Source: a bacterium
Lineage (GTDB): Bacteria; Myxococcota; UBA727; JAUIJE01
Direction: 5' to 3'
DNA length: 64,000 nt
NCBI GenBank assembly: GCA_030431455.1
Contig: JAUIJE010000001.1
Location: 186,001-250,000, forward strand
The notes under the pieces were generated by a model. It was not told the DNA's origin. It made no database searches and saw nothing but the letters and a program-made list of their open reading frames with translations. Position 1 is the stretch's first letter, and the number at the start of each line of letters is the position of its first letter. Made by a program: the position numbers and the translations under genes. Of this stretch, positions 1 to 8,446 are shown in pieces.

Positions 1-263
1 CGGTCGAACACGAGCAGCGAGTGGTTGCCCTGGCCTTTGAGCTCTTTGGCCTTGAGGCGCATGGCCCGCTTGGTGGTCTTGCTCGACGAGGAAATCTCCA
101 TGTCGAGGGACGCGGTCATGTCGTTCCAGCCGGCGTTTTGTTGGGTGAGCTTTTGAATCGCTTGCTCCCCGGTGTTGGCGGCCAACGTGACCGACGCGGC
201 GAGCAGCGAGAACATCGAGACGAGGGCGAAGTGAATGACGAAGGGGTTGGTGAAGGGGTTCAT
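1..263 (-). CDS. Outer-membrane lipoprotein-sorting (LolA-like) protein, 3' end cut by window edge
   Basis: The N-terminal 87 residues are visible. A signal peptide (hydrophobic to about residue 28, ending SVTLAA) is followed by a segment with TGEQAIQKL and RLKAKELKGQGNHSLLVFDR, typical of the periplasmic LolA-like 'outer membrane lipoprotein-sorting protein' family that accompanies MMPL transporters. The ATG overlaps the stop of the MMPL gene as ATGA, so the two are translationally coupled. The inferred role is a periplasmic carrier of the lipid or lipoprotein moved by the transporter. The C-terminal part lies outside the window, so completeness cannot be judged. Confidence 0.7.
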   Translation of the reverse strand, partial: MNPFTNPFVIHFALVSMFSLLAASVTLAANTGEQAIQKLTQQNAGWNDMTASLDMEISSSSKTTKRAMRLKAKELKGQGNHSLLVFD

Positions 264-2626
264 GGGGTGACCTCCTGATTGAGCGAGAGGGGCAAAGGCC
301 GCGCCGCGGGTTGCGCCTCGTCGACATCGACGAAGAGCAGGGCGGCGGGGAGCACGAGCAAGTCGGCGAACAGCGCGCAGACGGCGACCAGGACCACGAG
401 GGCGCCGAAGTAGCTGTTCATCTGGAACTGCGAAGCGGTGAGCACGAGGAAGCCACCGGCGAGGATGATGGTGGTGGTGACGAGGGCGCCCCCGACGTGT
501 TCGAGGGTGAAGCGCACCGCGCGGTCGCCGGACAGGCCGAGGGTGACCCGGGCGTGTCGGTACTTGGTCAAAAAGTGAATGGTGTCGTCGACGATGAGGC
601 CGAGGCAGATGGCGCCGGCCACCGAGGCGATGATGTTGATCTCGCCGAACAGAAGGCGCCAAAGGCCGAAGGCGAGCACGATGGGCAAGAGGTTGGGCAC
701 CAGGCTGAGGAGGCCGAGCTTCTTGCTGCGCAGCGTCAGCACCAAGCTCAGGGAGATGAGCAGCAGGGTGAGGAGGTTGCCCCACATCATGCTCTTGGTG
801 TTGCGGCCGGACAGTTTGGAGAAAATCACCACCGGGGCGAGGGCGGGGGCGTGCATGTGGGCGGGGGCTTTTTGCTGCAGCCACATTTCGGCGTGGCGGG
901 CAAAGGCGCGCACCTCCGCGCTGCTCACGTCGCGGAGCACGGCGCTGACCCGGCTTTCGCTCTTGTCGGTGGCCACCCGGTCGGCGAGCGACAAACTCTG
1001 GGGCAGTGACATTTCGTAGGCGAGGAAATACTGGGCGATGGTGGCCCGGTCGCCGGGCACGGTGAGGAAGGCCGCCGCGCCCTCGTTGAAGTCTTGGTGC
1101 AACCGCTTCACGAGGTCACTGATCGCGGCCACGTGGGTGACCTCGTCGTGGCCGCGCAGGTATTCGGCGAACGCGTCCACCGTGCGCAGGTACGCGGGGT
1201 CCTGAATGCCGCCTTCGCCCTCGGCGGGGAGCGCAAACTCGACGACGTAGATGCCGCCCAGCCGCTCGACCATGAAGTCCGTGTCTTGGCGAAAGTCCAC
1301 GGACTTGTCGAAGTACTGCACGAACTGGTCGTTGGTGGTCAGGCCAGATGCCGCGACCCCGGCCACCACGGCGCACACCGCGGTCCCGCCGAGCACGGCC
1401 AACCGGTGCTGGGCCAAAAAGGCGTAGAACCGGAACCAACGATCGCGCGTCGCGTTCGTGTCGTTTTTCGCGTCAGGCACGGACAGCGGCCGCAACGACA
1501 GCACCGCGGGCAGCAACGTCACCGAGAGCACAAACGCGGCCGCGATGCCCGCCGTGGTCATGTTCGCGAGGTGGTGAAAGGGCGGAGACTCCGCAAAGTT
1601 GAGCGCGAGGAACCCGACCGCGCTCGTCGCGCTGGTGAGAAAAATCGGCCAGAGGTTCATCGTCACCGCGCGCACGAGGGCCGCGTGTTGGCTGAGGCCC
1701 TCGCGCAACCCGTGCCGGGTGCTGTGCACAATATGCACGCCGTCGGCGATGCACAGCGTCATCACGATCACCGCCGCGCACGCGCTCGGCGGGGTCATGG
1801 GAAAGCCCACCCAGCCGCCGAACCCGGCCGCGGTGGCCGCGGACAGCCCGATGACGAGCACCACCGAAAACACCGCCCAGGCGCTTCGCAGCAAAAGCAC
1901 CATCAAGCCCAACATGAGCAGGGCCATGAGCGGCACCATGCGCGCGGTGTCGAGCACCGACGTGGTCATGAGCGCGTCGTTCATCATCGCCAGACCCGAG
2001 ACGCGAATCTCGACCTCGGGGAACAGGTTCTGCGCTTCTTGCACCAACCGGCGCGCGGCCTCGGCGCTCTCGACCACGGCCTCGGGCCGATCCTGCGGCA
2101 AGGCGAGCAACGCGTTCACGCCCGCGGCGCGGCCGTCCTGCGCGACCAGGCTGCCGACGAGCATCGGCTCGCTCAGCACCCGGGCGGACAGCTGCGCGGG
2201 GGACAGGTCGGTCTTGCCGCTGCCGCTCACCAACCGTTCGATGATGATGTCCTCGCCGTCGGCGCGGGAGAGCGGCAGGTTGGTCAGCGACGTCACCCGG
2301 CTCGCGTGGGGCAACGACCAAGCGTGTTCGGTGAGGTAGGCCACCGCGCTGAGCGGCCCCTTTTCGAACACGGCGCCCGGGGTCGCGTCCCGGGTCGCGA
2401 CCACGAACATCACGTTGTCGGTCTTGCCGTAGGTCTCTTCGAGGTGGGCCAAGGCCACCACGTCGGGCTCTTCGGCCCGAAAGAACACGCGGTAGTCGGC
2501 GCTGATTTTGCCGAACACCGCGCCCACCGCGACGAGGGCGAACAGGGCCGCGGTGACGGCGGTGACCGCGCGGGGCCGGGCGAGCACGGCCTCGGCGAAT
2601 CGTTCTTTGCGGGAAACGTTGTCCAT
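260..2626 (-). CDS. MMPL/RND-family membrane transporter
   Basis: A 788-residue protein with the RND 'half-transporter' plan: one N-terminal TM, a periplasmic loop with FRAEEPDVVALAHLEETYG, a 5-6 helix block around the middle (MVPLMALLMLGLMVLLL, ADGVHIVHSTRHGL), a second loop, and a C-terminal 6-helix block with LGLIVDDTIHFLTKYRHAR. The paired D-x-x-H-x-x-x motifs in the helix blocks are the family's proton-relay region. The start is the ATG at 2624-2626 because AAGGAG precedes it; a longer upstream extension is Arg-rich read-through of the neighbouring gene's shadow. It is coupled to the LolA-like gene (ATGA overlap) and follows the Cys-rich lipoprotein by 11 nt. Probable substrate: a lipid or hydrophobic product of this operon (inference). 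Confidence 0.88.
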   Translation of the reverse strand: MDNVSRKERFAEAVLARPRAVTAVTAALFALVAVGAVFGKISADYRVFFRAEEPDVVALAHLEETYGKTDNVMFVVATRDATPGAVFEKGPLSAVAYLTEHAWSLPHASRVTSLTNLPLSRADGEDIIIERLVSGSGKTDLSPAQLSARVLSEPMLVGSLVAQDGRAAGVNALLALPQDRPEAVVESAEAARRLVQEAQNLFPEVEIRVSGLAMMNDALMTTSVLDTARMVPLMALLMLGLMVLLLRSAWAVFSVVLVIGLSAATAAGFGGWVGFPMTPPSACAAVIVMTLCIADGVHIVHSTRHGLREGLSQHAALVRAVTMNLWPIFLTSATSAVGFLALNFAESPPFHHLANMTTAGIAAAFVLSVTLLPAVLSLRPLSVPDAKNDTNATRDRWFRFYAFLAQHRLAVLGGTAVCAVVAGVAASGLTTNDQFVQYFDKSVDFRQDTDFMVERLGGIYVVEFALPAEGEGGIQDPAYLRTVDAFAEYLRGHDEVTHVAAISDLVKRLHQDFNEGAAAFLTVPGDRATIAQYFLAYEMSLPQSLSLADRVATDKSESRVSAVLRDVSSAEVRAFARHAEMWLQQKAPAHMHAPALAPVVIFSKLSGRNTKSMMWGNLLTLLLISLSLVLTLRSKKLGLLSLVPNLLPIVLAFGLWRLLFGEINIIASVAGAICLGLIVDDTIHFLTKYRHARVTLGLSGDRAVRFTLEHVGGALVTTTIILAGGFLVLTASQFQMNSYFGALVVLVAVCALFADLLVLPAALLFVDVDEAQPAARPLPLSLNQEVTP

Positions 2627-2637
2627 CACGGGCTCCT

Positions 2638-3087
2638 TCACGCGGCCTGGCCGCAGACGGTCACGTCGGGCGAAAACGCGCAGTCGGTGTCGTCGCAGTC
2701 GGTGTAGCCGTCGGCGTCGTTGTCTTCGCCATCGGCGCACGCGTCGTCGTCCTCTTCGGGCGCGCGCGGGCCGGGGCTGTCATCGCCCGGCGAGGGGGGC
2801 GGGGGGATGTTGTTCACATCGTCGGAGGTGATCATGCCGTCGGTGCACACGTCGGTGTTGGACGCGAGCAGGGCCACCTCTTGGCAGTCGCTGGCGTGCT
2901 CGAGCACGCACTGGGCGATGTCCTGGCGCAGGCCCGAGCAGGTCCCGTCCTCGAGGAGCGGGAGCGAGACCCCGCACGAGTCGAGCAGGCTCGACGCGTC
3001 GGTGCAGGGATTCGTTTCGAAACCTGTGCAAGAGATGAACTGAAGCATCACCGGCAATACGAGCGCGTGGACGAGAATGTTGCGCAT
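2638..3087 (-). CDS. Small Cys-rich lipoprotein with MopE-like acidic motif
   Basis: 149 residues. The N-terminus is hydrophobic and ends in FISC, a plausible lipobox with Cys20. The middle has eight further cysteines in pairs. The C-terminal part is Pro- and Asp-rich and ends with a CADGEDNDADGYTDCDDTDC-type sequence, the Asp/Asn/Cys pattern of 'putative metal-binding' MopE-like repeats common in myxobacterial surface proteins. It lies one base from the lipase stop upstream and 11 bases from the MMPL start downstream, so it belongs to the same transcript. Function is unknown; a surface-exposed accessory protein is the simplest reading. Confidence 0.7.
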   Translation of the reverse strand: MRNILVHALVLPVMLQFISCTGFETNPCTDASSLLDSCGVSLPLLEDGTCSGLRQDIAQCVLEHASDCQEVALLASNTDVCTDGMITSDDVNNIPPPPSPGDDSPGPRAPEEDDDACADGEDNDADGYTDCDDTDCAFSPDVTVCGQAA

Positions 3088-3088
3088 C

Positions 3089-4390
3089 TCAGTACCCCCT
3101 CGTGGCCAGATCCGTGGCGATGTCCGCGTAGAACCAGGCGATGTCGACCCCGGTGCGCACGTTGGCGGCGGGGAGGTTTTTGCGGCCGAGCTGTTCCATG
3201 TGGTCGGCGGGCACGCAGCCGCGGAAGTTGCCCCACCGGGCCGAGTCCACCGGGCAGAGCCCGTCGGAGTGACGCACGGGCAGGTCTTCGCCCGGCTCGC
3301 TCACGATGCGGTACCCGTCGACCAGGGGCAGGGCCATGCGGTCGTGGACGCCTTGGAAAAGGCGCAGGCCGTCCTCTTCCTCGTCGGACGGGGCACAGGC
3401 CGCGGGCAGCATCGCGTCCTCGTCGACGAGCGTGCCCTGCGGGCGCGAAAAGCCGGCCCAGGATTGGTAGTAGACGCCGGGGGCGTTCACGATCGCGTCG
3501 TTGAACGCGATGGCTTGGCTTTCGGAGAGCGCGGCCAGGCTCTCGCGCAAGTGGATGTTCTCGTCGAGGTCTTCTTGGGACAGCCACGAGCCGAGCGCGG
3601 TGGCGAGCGCGTTGATCGCTTCTTCGGTGTCGCCGCCGGGCAAATACCCGAGCGCTTGGTCGGCGACGGGCGTGCCCCGGTGCGCGGTCCCCACCGTGGT
3701 CACCGACGCCACCGCCGCGGGGATGGTGTCCTCGCGCACGTCGTCGTCGTCGAGGTCGAGCCACAGCCCGTTCGGCGAGGTCAGGTACCGGCAATCGAGC
3801 CCGCCCAGCGAATGGCAAATCAGGTTCACGCGGGGCTTGCCGGTGAGGTTTTTGATTTCCTGTACCCGGTCCCAGAGCACGGCCGCTCGACGAGGGGGCG
3901 CTTCATAGGGGGGCACCACCGCGAGGTACACGTCGTGGCCGGCGGCGCGCAGGGTGTCCACGATGCGGTCGCTCCAGGAAAAGAGCGGGGACACGTCGAT
4001 GCCGTTCACGAGCAGGATGGGGTAGTCGGTGCCGCCGTCGCGGGGCGCGCGGTTTTTGGCCTCGATGCACCCATCGCCGAACAGCACACAGCTTGCGGCC
4101 AACGTGTCGCCGTCGACGGGCAGCAGGTGCACCACCCCGTCACAGCCCGCGGTGGAAAACGCGGTCTCGAGATTGTGGAGATCGGTCTCGGTGAGCGAGC
4201 TGCACTCGACCGGGAGGTGGTCGATGCCGGTGCAGCGCTCGACGTCGACGCGCAGCTGTTCGCAGCGGCCCTCGCCCTGGATCACGCCGGTCACGTCGAG
4301 GCCGAACACCTCGAGCGACGGGTCCTCCTCGAGGAGCGGCCCGCACGCACAGGCAAAAAAGACCCCCAAGGAGAGGCCGGCCGCGCGCAT
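3089..4390 (-). CDS. Secreted triacylglycerol-lipase-like alpha/beta hydrolase (active-site Ser present)
   Basis: 433 residues with an N-terminal lipoprotein-type leader (ACAC). The hydrolase core begins near residue 122 with YPILLVNGID, the oxyanion strand. The nucleophile elbow is CHSLGG with Ser194, followed by LDCRYLTSPNG and VGTAHRGTPVAD, features of the Pseudomonas/Burkholderia-type lipases. The N-terminal 110 residues carry several cysteines and match the same segment of the next upstream gene, so the two are tandem paralogues. The ATG overlaps that gene's stop by one base (TGATG). A His in DHMEQLGR near the C-terminus is a candidate for the triad. Likely hydrolyses esters or lipids at the cell surface. 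Confidence 0.8.
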   Translation of the reverse strand: MRAAGLSLGVFFACACGPLLEEDPSLEVFGLDVTGVIQGEGRCEQLRVDVERCTGIDHLPVECSSLTETDLHNLETAFSTAGCDGVVHLLPVDGDTLAASCVLFGDGCIEAKNRAPRDGGTDYPILLVNGIDVSPLFSWSDRIVDTLRAAGHDVYLAVVPPYEAPPRRAAVLWDRVQEIKNLTGKPRVNLICHSLGGLDCRYLTSPNGLWLDLDDDDVREDTIPAAVASVTTVGTAHRGTPVADQALGYLPGGDTEEAINALATALGSWLSQEDLDENIHLRESLAALSESQAIAFNDAIVNAPGVYYQSWAGFSRPQGTLVDEDAMLPAACAPSDEEEDGLRLFQGVHDRMALPLVDGYRIVSEPGEDLPVRHSDGLCPVDSARWGNFRGCVPADHMEQLGRKNLPAANVRTGVDIAWFYADIATDLATRGY

Positions 4391-5601
4391 CAGTGCCCCC
4401 GGTCCGCAAGGTCGCTGACGAGGTCGACGTAAAAATCGGCCGCGTCGAACCCGGTGTTGGGGTCACGCCCCGCGTCGGCCATGCGCCCGACGAGGTCGTA
4501 GTGATCGGCGACCACACAGCCGCGGAAGTTGGCCCAGCGCGCGCTGTGCACCGCGATCTCACCGTCGGCGGGCGAACGCAGCCGCGCGTCTTCGGTGTCC
4601 GCGACCTCGGCGTAGGGCATGAGCGGGACCAAGAACTCCGACGCGTCGTCCATGGTGTGCTCCCCGCGCAGGAGGTGCACTTCGCCATTGCTCGCGGTGC
4701 ACCAGGCGTCGAGCACCTCGTCGGAAAAGGTCACTTCCTTCGTGGCTTGGCTGACGCCGGCCCAGCTTTGGCGGTAGATGCTGGTGGTGGCGGTGATGGT
4801 GGCGTCGAACACCGCGCCCCGGTCGAGGGTGATTTCCGCCAGCGCGTCCCGCACCAGCTCTTCACGTTCTTCGCGGGTGGTGCCGTCGGGGCCGCCGGCC
4901 ATGGCGAAGGCGGTGTTGGTCATCTCCCCCGCGGGCAGAGCCAGGAGCACATCCGCGAGGTTGGTGCCCTTGTGGGGCGTGGCGATCGTGGTCACGGACG
5001 CGATGCGAGATTCGACAAGCGCAAAGGTATTGAACTCATCCTTGAACAGCCCTTCGGGCGAGGTCAGGTACCGGCAGTCGAGGCCGCCCACCGCCCAGCA
5101 CACGAGGTTGACCTTCTCCGCCCCGCGCTGGGCCAAATGGTTCTGCACCTGCTGCCACAAGGACGCGGCCCGGACCTCGCGGCTCTCCCAGGCGGGCAGC
5201 CCCACGTAGCCGACCTCGGCCTGGTTGCGCCGCTCCACCGCGTCCAGCACCCGGGGGGCCCAATCGAACACCGGTGTGTCGTCGATGCCGGACACAAACA
5301 GCACCGGGTAACGCGGGCGCTTTTCCTGCGCGTCGATGAGCGCGCCGGGGCAGTCCCACCCGAAGGTGGCACACGCGGTCTCGTCCACCACGCCCTCATC
5401 GTCGCGCAACGCGGCGCAGCCCTCATCGTCGAGGCGCGCCTTCAGCTCGGTTTGGGCCCCAGGCCAGGCTTCACAGGCCCCGAGGTCGCGCACCCGCAGG
5501 TCACAGAGGGACAGGGCCTCTTCGAGGTCATCGCACAGCCCCACGGGGGCGCAGCCGGTGGCCGCCATGGCGACGAGCAGGAGGAGCGCGCGCCTAGTCA
5601 C
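4390..5601 (-). CDS. Lipase-like lipoprotein with nucleophile Ser replaced by Ala
   Basis: 403 residues, lipoprotein leader with AATGC. It has the same fold markers as its downstream paralogue: YPVLFVSGID near residue 98, LDCRYLTSPEG after the elbow, and IATPHKGTNLADV. The elbow reads CWAVGG instead of CHSLGG: residue 170 is Ala, encoded by GCG (5092-5094 on this strand), where the paralogue has Ser194. All else around it is conserved, so this looks like a pseudo-enzyme and not decay. It overlaps the GMC gene by 8 nt at its start and the paralogue by 1 nt at its end. Possible roles are a foldase or partner of the active paralogue or a lipid-binding protein (inference). Confidence 0.78.
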   Translation of the reverse strand: MTRRALLLLVAMAATGCAPVGLCDDLEEALSLCDLRVRDLGACEAWPGAQTELKARLDDEGCAALRDDEGVVDETACATFGWDCPGALIDAQEKRPRYPVLFVSGIDDTPVFDWAPRVLDAVERRNQAEVGYVGLPAWESREVRAASLWQQVQNHLAQRGAEKVNLVCWAVGGLDCRYLTSPEGLFKDEFNTFALVESRIASVTTIATPHKGTNLADVLLALPAGEMTNTAFAMAGGPDGTTREEREELVRDALAEITLDRGAVFDATITATTSIYRQSWAGVSQATKEVTFSDEVLDAWCTASNGEVHLLRGEHTMDDASEFLVPLMPYAEVADTEDARLRSPADGEIAVHSARWANFRGCVVADHYDLVGRMADAGRDPNTGFDAADFYVDLVSDLADRGH

Positions 5602-7450
5602 GATATTCCTCGTGGATCACATCGGCGGCGCGCTCGCTGAGCATAAAGATGGGCATCGCGATGAACGTGCCGGGAATCTCTGGAAACACCGACGCGTCCA
5701 TCACCCGCAACCCCGCGGTGCGCTTGACCCGGAAGTGGCTGTCCACCACCGCGCGGTCGTCGTCGTCCTTGCCCATGGGGTTGGTGCAGCACGCGTGGTG
5801 GCCCCAGGCCTCTTTGCGGGCCCAGGCCGCGATGTCGTCGTCAGTGACCACTTCGGGGCCGGGGGTGACCTCGATGAGCGGGTCCCCTTCGTTTTGGCTG
5901 CGGGCCCGATCCGCGAAGCGGCGCACGAGCTTGACCCCTTCGACCACCGCGCGCAGGTCCTCGTCGTGGAGCGGGTCTTCCTCGTCGAACGCGTTGAACT
6001 GGATGGTCGGCCAGTTGAACGGGTCTTTGTCCCGCAACCGGATGACCCCGTCGTTGTTCTTGGAGTGGGCCTTGAGGATGAGCCAAGAAAAGAACTTCTT
6101 TTCGCGGACCGCGTCCTCGGAATAGCCGGGGTAATAGCCGCGCGCGTCCGACGGGGTGGCGAAGATCTGCAGGTCCGCGTCGGGGCGATTCGGGTCTGAA
6201 CGCACCAACGCCGAGGCGAGAAACCCATTGGTGTTGTAGGCGCCGGGGCGGTCGGCCATCCAATCGAGCAGGCAGGGGTCGTCCATGTCCACGCGGCCGA
6301 GCCGGCAGTTTTTGAGGATGTCGCTGTCGCGTTCCATCTCGGTGACGACGGAGACCTCGGTGCGATCTTGCAGGTTGGAGCCCACCGCGGGCACGTGCGC
6401 CACGACGTCGATGCCCATCTCCTCGAGGTGCGCGCGCTCGCCCACGCCGGAGAGCATGAGCAGCTGCGGGCTGTTGAACACGCCGGCGGAGAGGATCACG
6501 TCTTTTTCCGCGCGGAAGAGCACCGGGTCCGACGCTTCGCCGGGGGTGCCGAGCCCCGCTTTGTAAAGGCCCTTGCCCGCTTGGGCGATGACGCCGATGG
6601 CGCGCGGCGGGTCTTGCTCCTCGTCGAACACCACCTGGGTCACGAAGTGGCCGGTCTTGACCGTGAGGTCGTAGCCCGCGGCCACGGTGTCGAGAATGAA
6701 CTCGCGGGTGCCGTTGCGGCGGCCGTCTTTGGTCGCGACGGGCAGACGAAAAAGTCCCTCGGTCTCGCCCGCGCTCACCGCCTCGTTGAGGTCCGCGGTC
6801 GAGAGGGTGGCGAGATTTTTCGCGGTGCCGTCGACGCCGGGCAGGTCGGTGCCGGGGCCGAGGTCGTCCGACTCATCCGCGAGCACCGAGGCGGCGGCGG
6901 AGAAGAAGTCGAACACCGAGCGGTCGTTCATCGCCAACGTGGGGTCGGCGTTTTCTGTGGAGAGCCATTCGGCCACGCGGTCTTGGTAGGCGCGCATCTT
7001 CACCGCGCGAAAGCCGCCGTCGCCGGTGCGCTCGGACAGGCGGTTCCAGTCGGACGCGGGCGGGACCACGGTGACCATGGCGTTGACCGCGGTCGAGCCG
7101 CCGAGCGCGCTGCCGCGCGGGTAGAGGATGCCGTCGGGGGTGTACTTGGAGTCGGTCTCGTCGATGGCGCGGTCTTGGTGGTGCTGCACGAAGAACCACC
7201 ACGCGAGGTCTTCGTCCTCGGTCGAGAGCGCGTGGTAGGCGGGCACCTGGTACTTGAGCTTGCCCCCGACGTCCTCGCCGGCTTCGAGCAGCAGGACCTT
7301 GTGGCCGAGCCGGGCCAGGCGCGCGGCGAGCGGGCCCCCGCCGGCCCCGGAGCCGACGACGACGAACTCGTAGGTCGGCTCGGCCGGGGTCTCGGTGACA
7401 CACCCGGTCAGAAGGACCGCCGCCGCCAGGAACCACACAGTGCGTGACAT
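5594..7450 (-). CDS. GMC-family oxidoreductase (choline dehydrogenase-like), lipoprotein
   Basis: 618 residues. The ATG at 7448-7450 gives a lipoprotein signal (LLTGC, Cys17); an upstream extension adds only unlikely sequence. The FAD-binding motif GSGAGG (33-38) with the ribose-binding Glu56 follows, then the GMC signature regions (SALGGSTAVNAMV; SAGVFNSPQLLMLSGVG). The C-terminal catalytic block has WGHHACCTNPMG with the active-site His and ends PEIPGTFIAMPIFMLSERAADVI. This PxIPG form differs from the usual SGNTN of choline dehydrogenases and resembles the secreted sub-branch. It is the first gene of the 7450-1 operon and oxidises an alcohol, probably outside the inner membrane. Substrate not deducible. 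Confidence 0.85.
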   Translation of the reverse strand: MSRTVWFLAAAVLLTGCVTETPAEPTYEFVVVGSGAGGGPLAARLARLGHKVLLLEAGEDVGGKLKYQVPAYHALSTEDEDLAWWFFVQHHQDRAIDETDSKYTPDGILYPRGSALGGSTAVNAMVTVVPPASDWNRLSERTGDGGFRAVKMRAYQDRVAEWLSTENADPTLAMNDRSVFDFFSAAASVLADESDDLGPGTDLPGVDGTAKNLATLSTADLNEAVSAGETEGLFRLPVATKDGRRNGTREFILDTVAAGYDLTVKTGHFVTQVVFDEEQDPPRAIGVIAQAGKGLYKAGLGTPGEASDPVLFRAEKDVILSAGVFNSPQLLMLSGVGERAHLEEMGIDVVAHVPAVGSNLQDRTEVSVVTEMERDSDILKNCRLGRVDMDDPCLLDWMADRPGAYNTNGFLASALVRSDPNRPDADLQIFATPSDARGYYPGYSEDAVREKKFFSWLILKAHSKNNDGVIRLRDKDPFNWPTIQFNAFDEEDPLHDEDLRAVVEGVKLVRRFADRARSQNEGDPLIEVTPGPEVVTDDDIAAWARKEAWGHHACCTNPMGKDDDDRAVVDSHFRVKRTAGLRVMDASVFPEIPGTFIAMPIFMLSERAADVIHEEYRD

Positions 7451-7656
7451 GTCGGGAAGTGTGTCGACGGCTTTGGATCCCCACAAACGTCGAATTTTGC
7501 ACGGGCAATTCGAAATTCCGCCGGTCCCGTGCCGCGGTGCGGCAAGGGGCCGGAAACACATGGTTTTCCAGATTCGTTCGAGTCCTGATCACAATATGAC
7601 GAAAAATCTCACATTTTCTTACCCGCCAAAATCGCCACGATGGCGATGTGACTGCC
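7451..7656. promoter_or_regulatory. Divergent promoter region between the two GMC loci
   Basis: About 200 bp between the minus-strand GMC/lipase/MMPL operon and the plus-strand subunit-3/GMC pair. It is more A/T-rich than its surroundings, especially 7560-7625, and holds no gene. Both operons must start here. I could not fix -35/-10 hexamers with confidence. Confidence 0.45.
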
Positions 7657-8436
7657 ATGGAATCTCAAAGGCTCACCCGCCGCCGCGCCCTGCAAATCCT
7701 CGCCGCCCTCACGGTGGGGCCCGCGGCTGCCTGCGGCCCAGGACCCGAACCCGACGACGACCCGTGGACGCTCCCCGCAGAGCTGCCCAAGGTCGCCGGC
7801 GGCACCGATGCGGACGATGTCCGCGCGCTCATGGACGTGCTGTTGCCCGCCGAGACCGACGCGGAGGGTCGCCTGCTCAGCCCCGGGGCCGGGGATGTCT
7901 ATGCCTTTTCCATCCTGCAGCTCGATCACTACATCCCCTTGGCCCAAGGCCAGGGTCTGCTGCCCCCGTTGCCCGACACCCTGCTCGGCGACGCCATGGC
8001 ACTGGACGCGTTTTTGGTCTCTGGCCTCGCGGGCGAACTCAACCGCTGGGCCGCTGACCTCCGGCCGTTCTCCCGCTTCGCCGACCTGAGCGCGGCCGAC
8101 CAAATCACATTGGTGGACGACGCCTTCGACGATCCCGAGCGGCGCCCGGTGGTCGAGTTTGTCCGCGGGGTGTGCTTTTTGGCCTACCTGGGCGCGGTCA
8201 AAAACGACAAAGGCCTCGTCGAGGTTGGCTATCCCCCATTCGAAAACTTCGACGACGGCCTCGCGGTGTCCGGCTACCCCCGCACCCCCCAAGGCCGCCT
8301 CATCGACGCCGAGACCGAGGACCTCACCGAGCTCGCTGCGCTCGGTCAGCTCGACGACTACACCTACAACCTGAATCCGCCCCCGCCGGCCGACGATTTG
8401 TCGTCGCTGCTCACCCCCGGCGGAGACCTTTTGTGA
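7657..8436 (+). CDS. Gluconate 2-dehydrogenase subunit 3-like protein (Tat-type lipoprotein)
   Basis: 259 residues. The leader has RLTRRRALQIL followed by a hydrophobic stretch and PAAACG, which fits a Tat signal ending in a lipoprotein Cys. The body has DVRALMDVLLPAETD and a helical segment typical of the gluconate 2-dehydrogenase subunit 3 family, the small partner of GMC dehydrogenases. The GMC gene starts 10 bases downstream, as expected for a heterodimer in which the small subunit carries the export signal. Start: ATG at 7657; an in-frame GTG at 7648 is an alternative. Confidence 0.7.
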   Translation: MESQRLTRRRALQILAALTVGPAAACGPGPEPDDDPWTLPAELPKVAGGTDADDVRALMDVLLPAETDAEGRLLSPGAGDVYAFSILQLDHYIPLAQGQGLLPPLPDTLLGDAMALDAFLVSGLAGELNRWAADLRPFSRFADLSAADQITLVDDAFDDPERRPVVEFVRGVCFLAYLGAVKNDKGLVEVGYPPFENFDDGLAVSGYPRTPQGRLIDAETEDLTELAALGQLDDYTYNLNPPPPADDLSSLLTPGGDLL

Positions 8437-8446
8437 GGGCCGTCTG

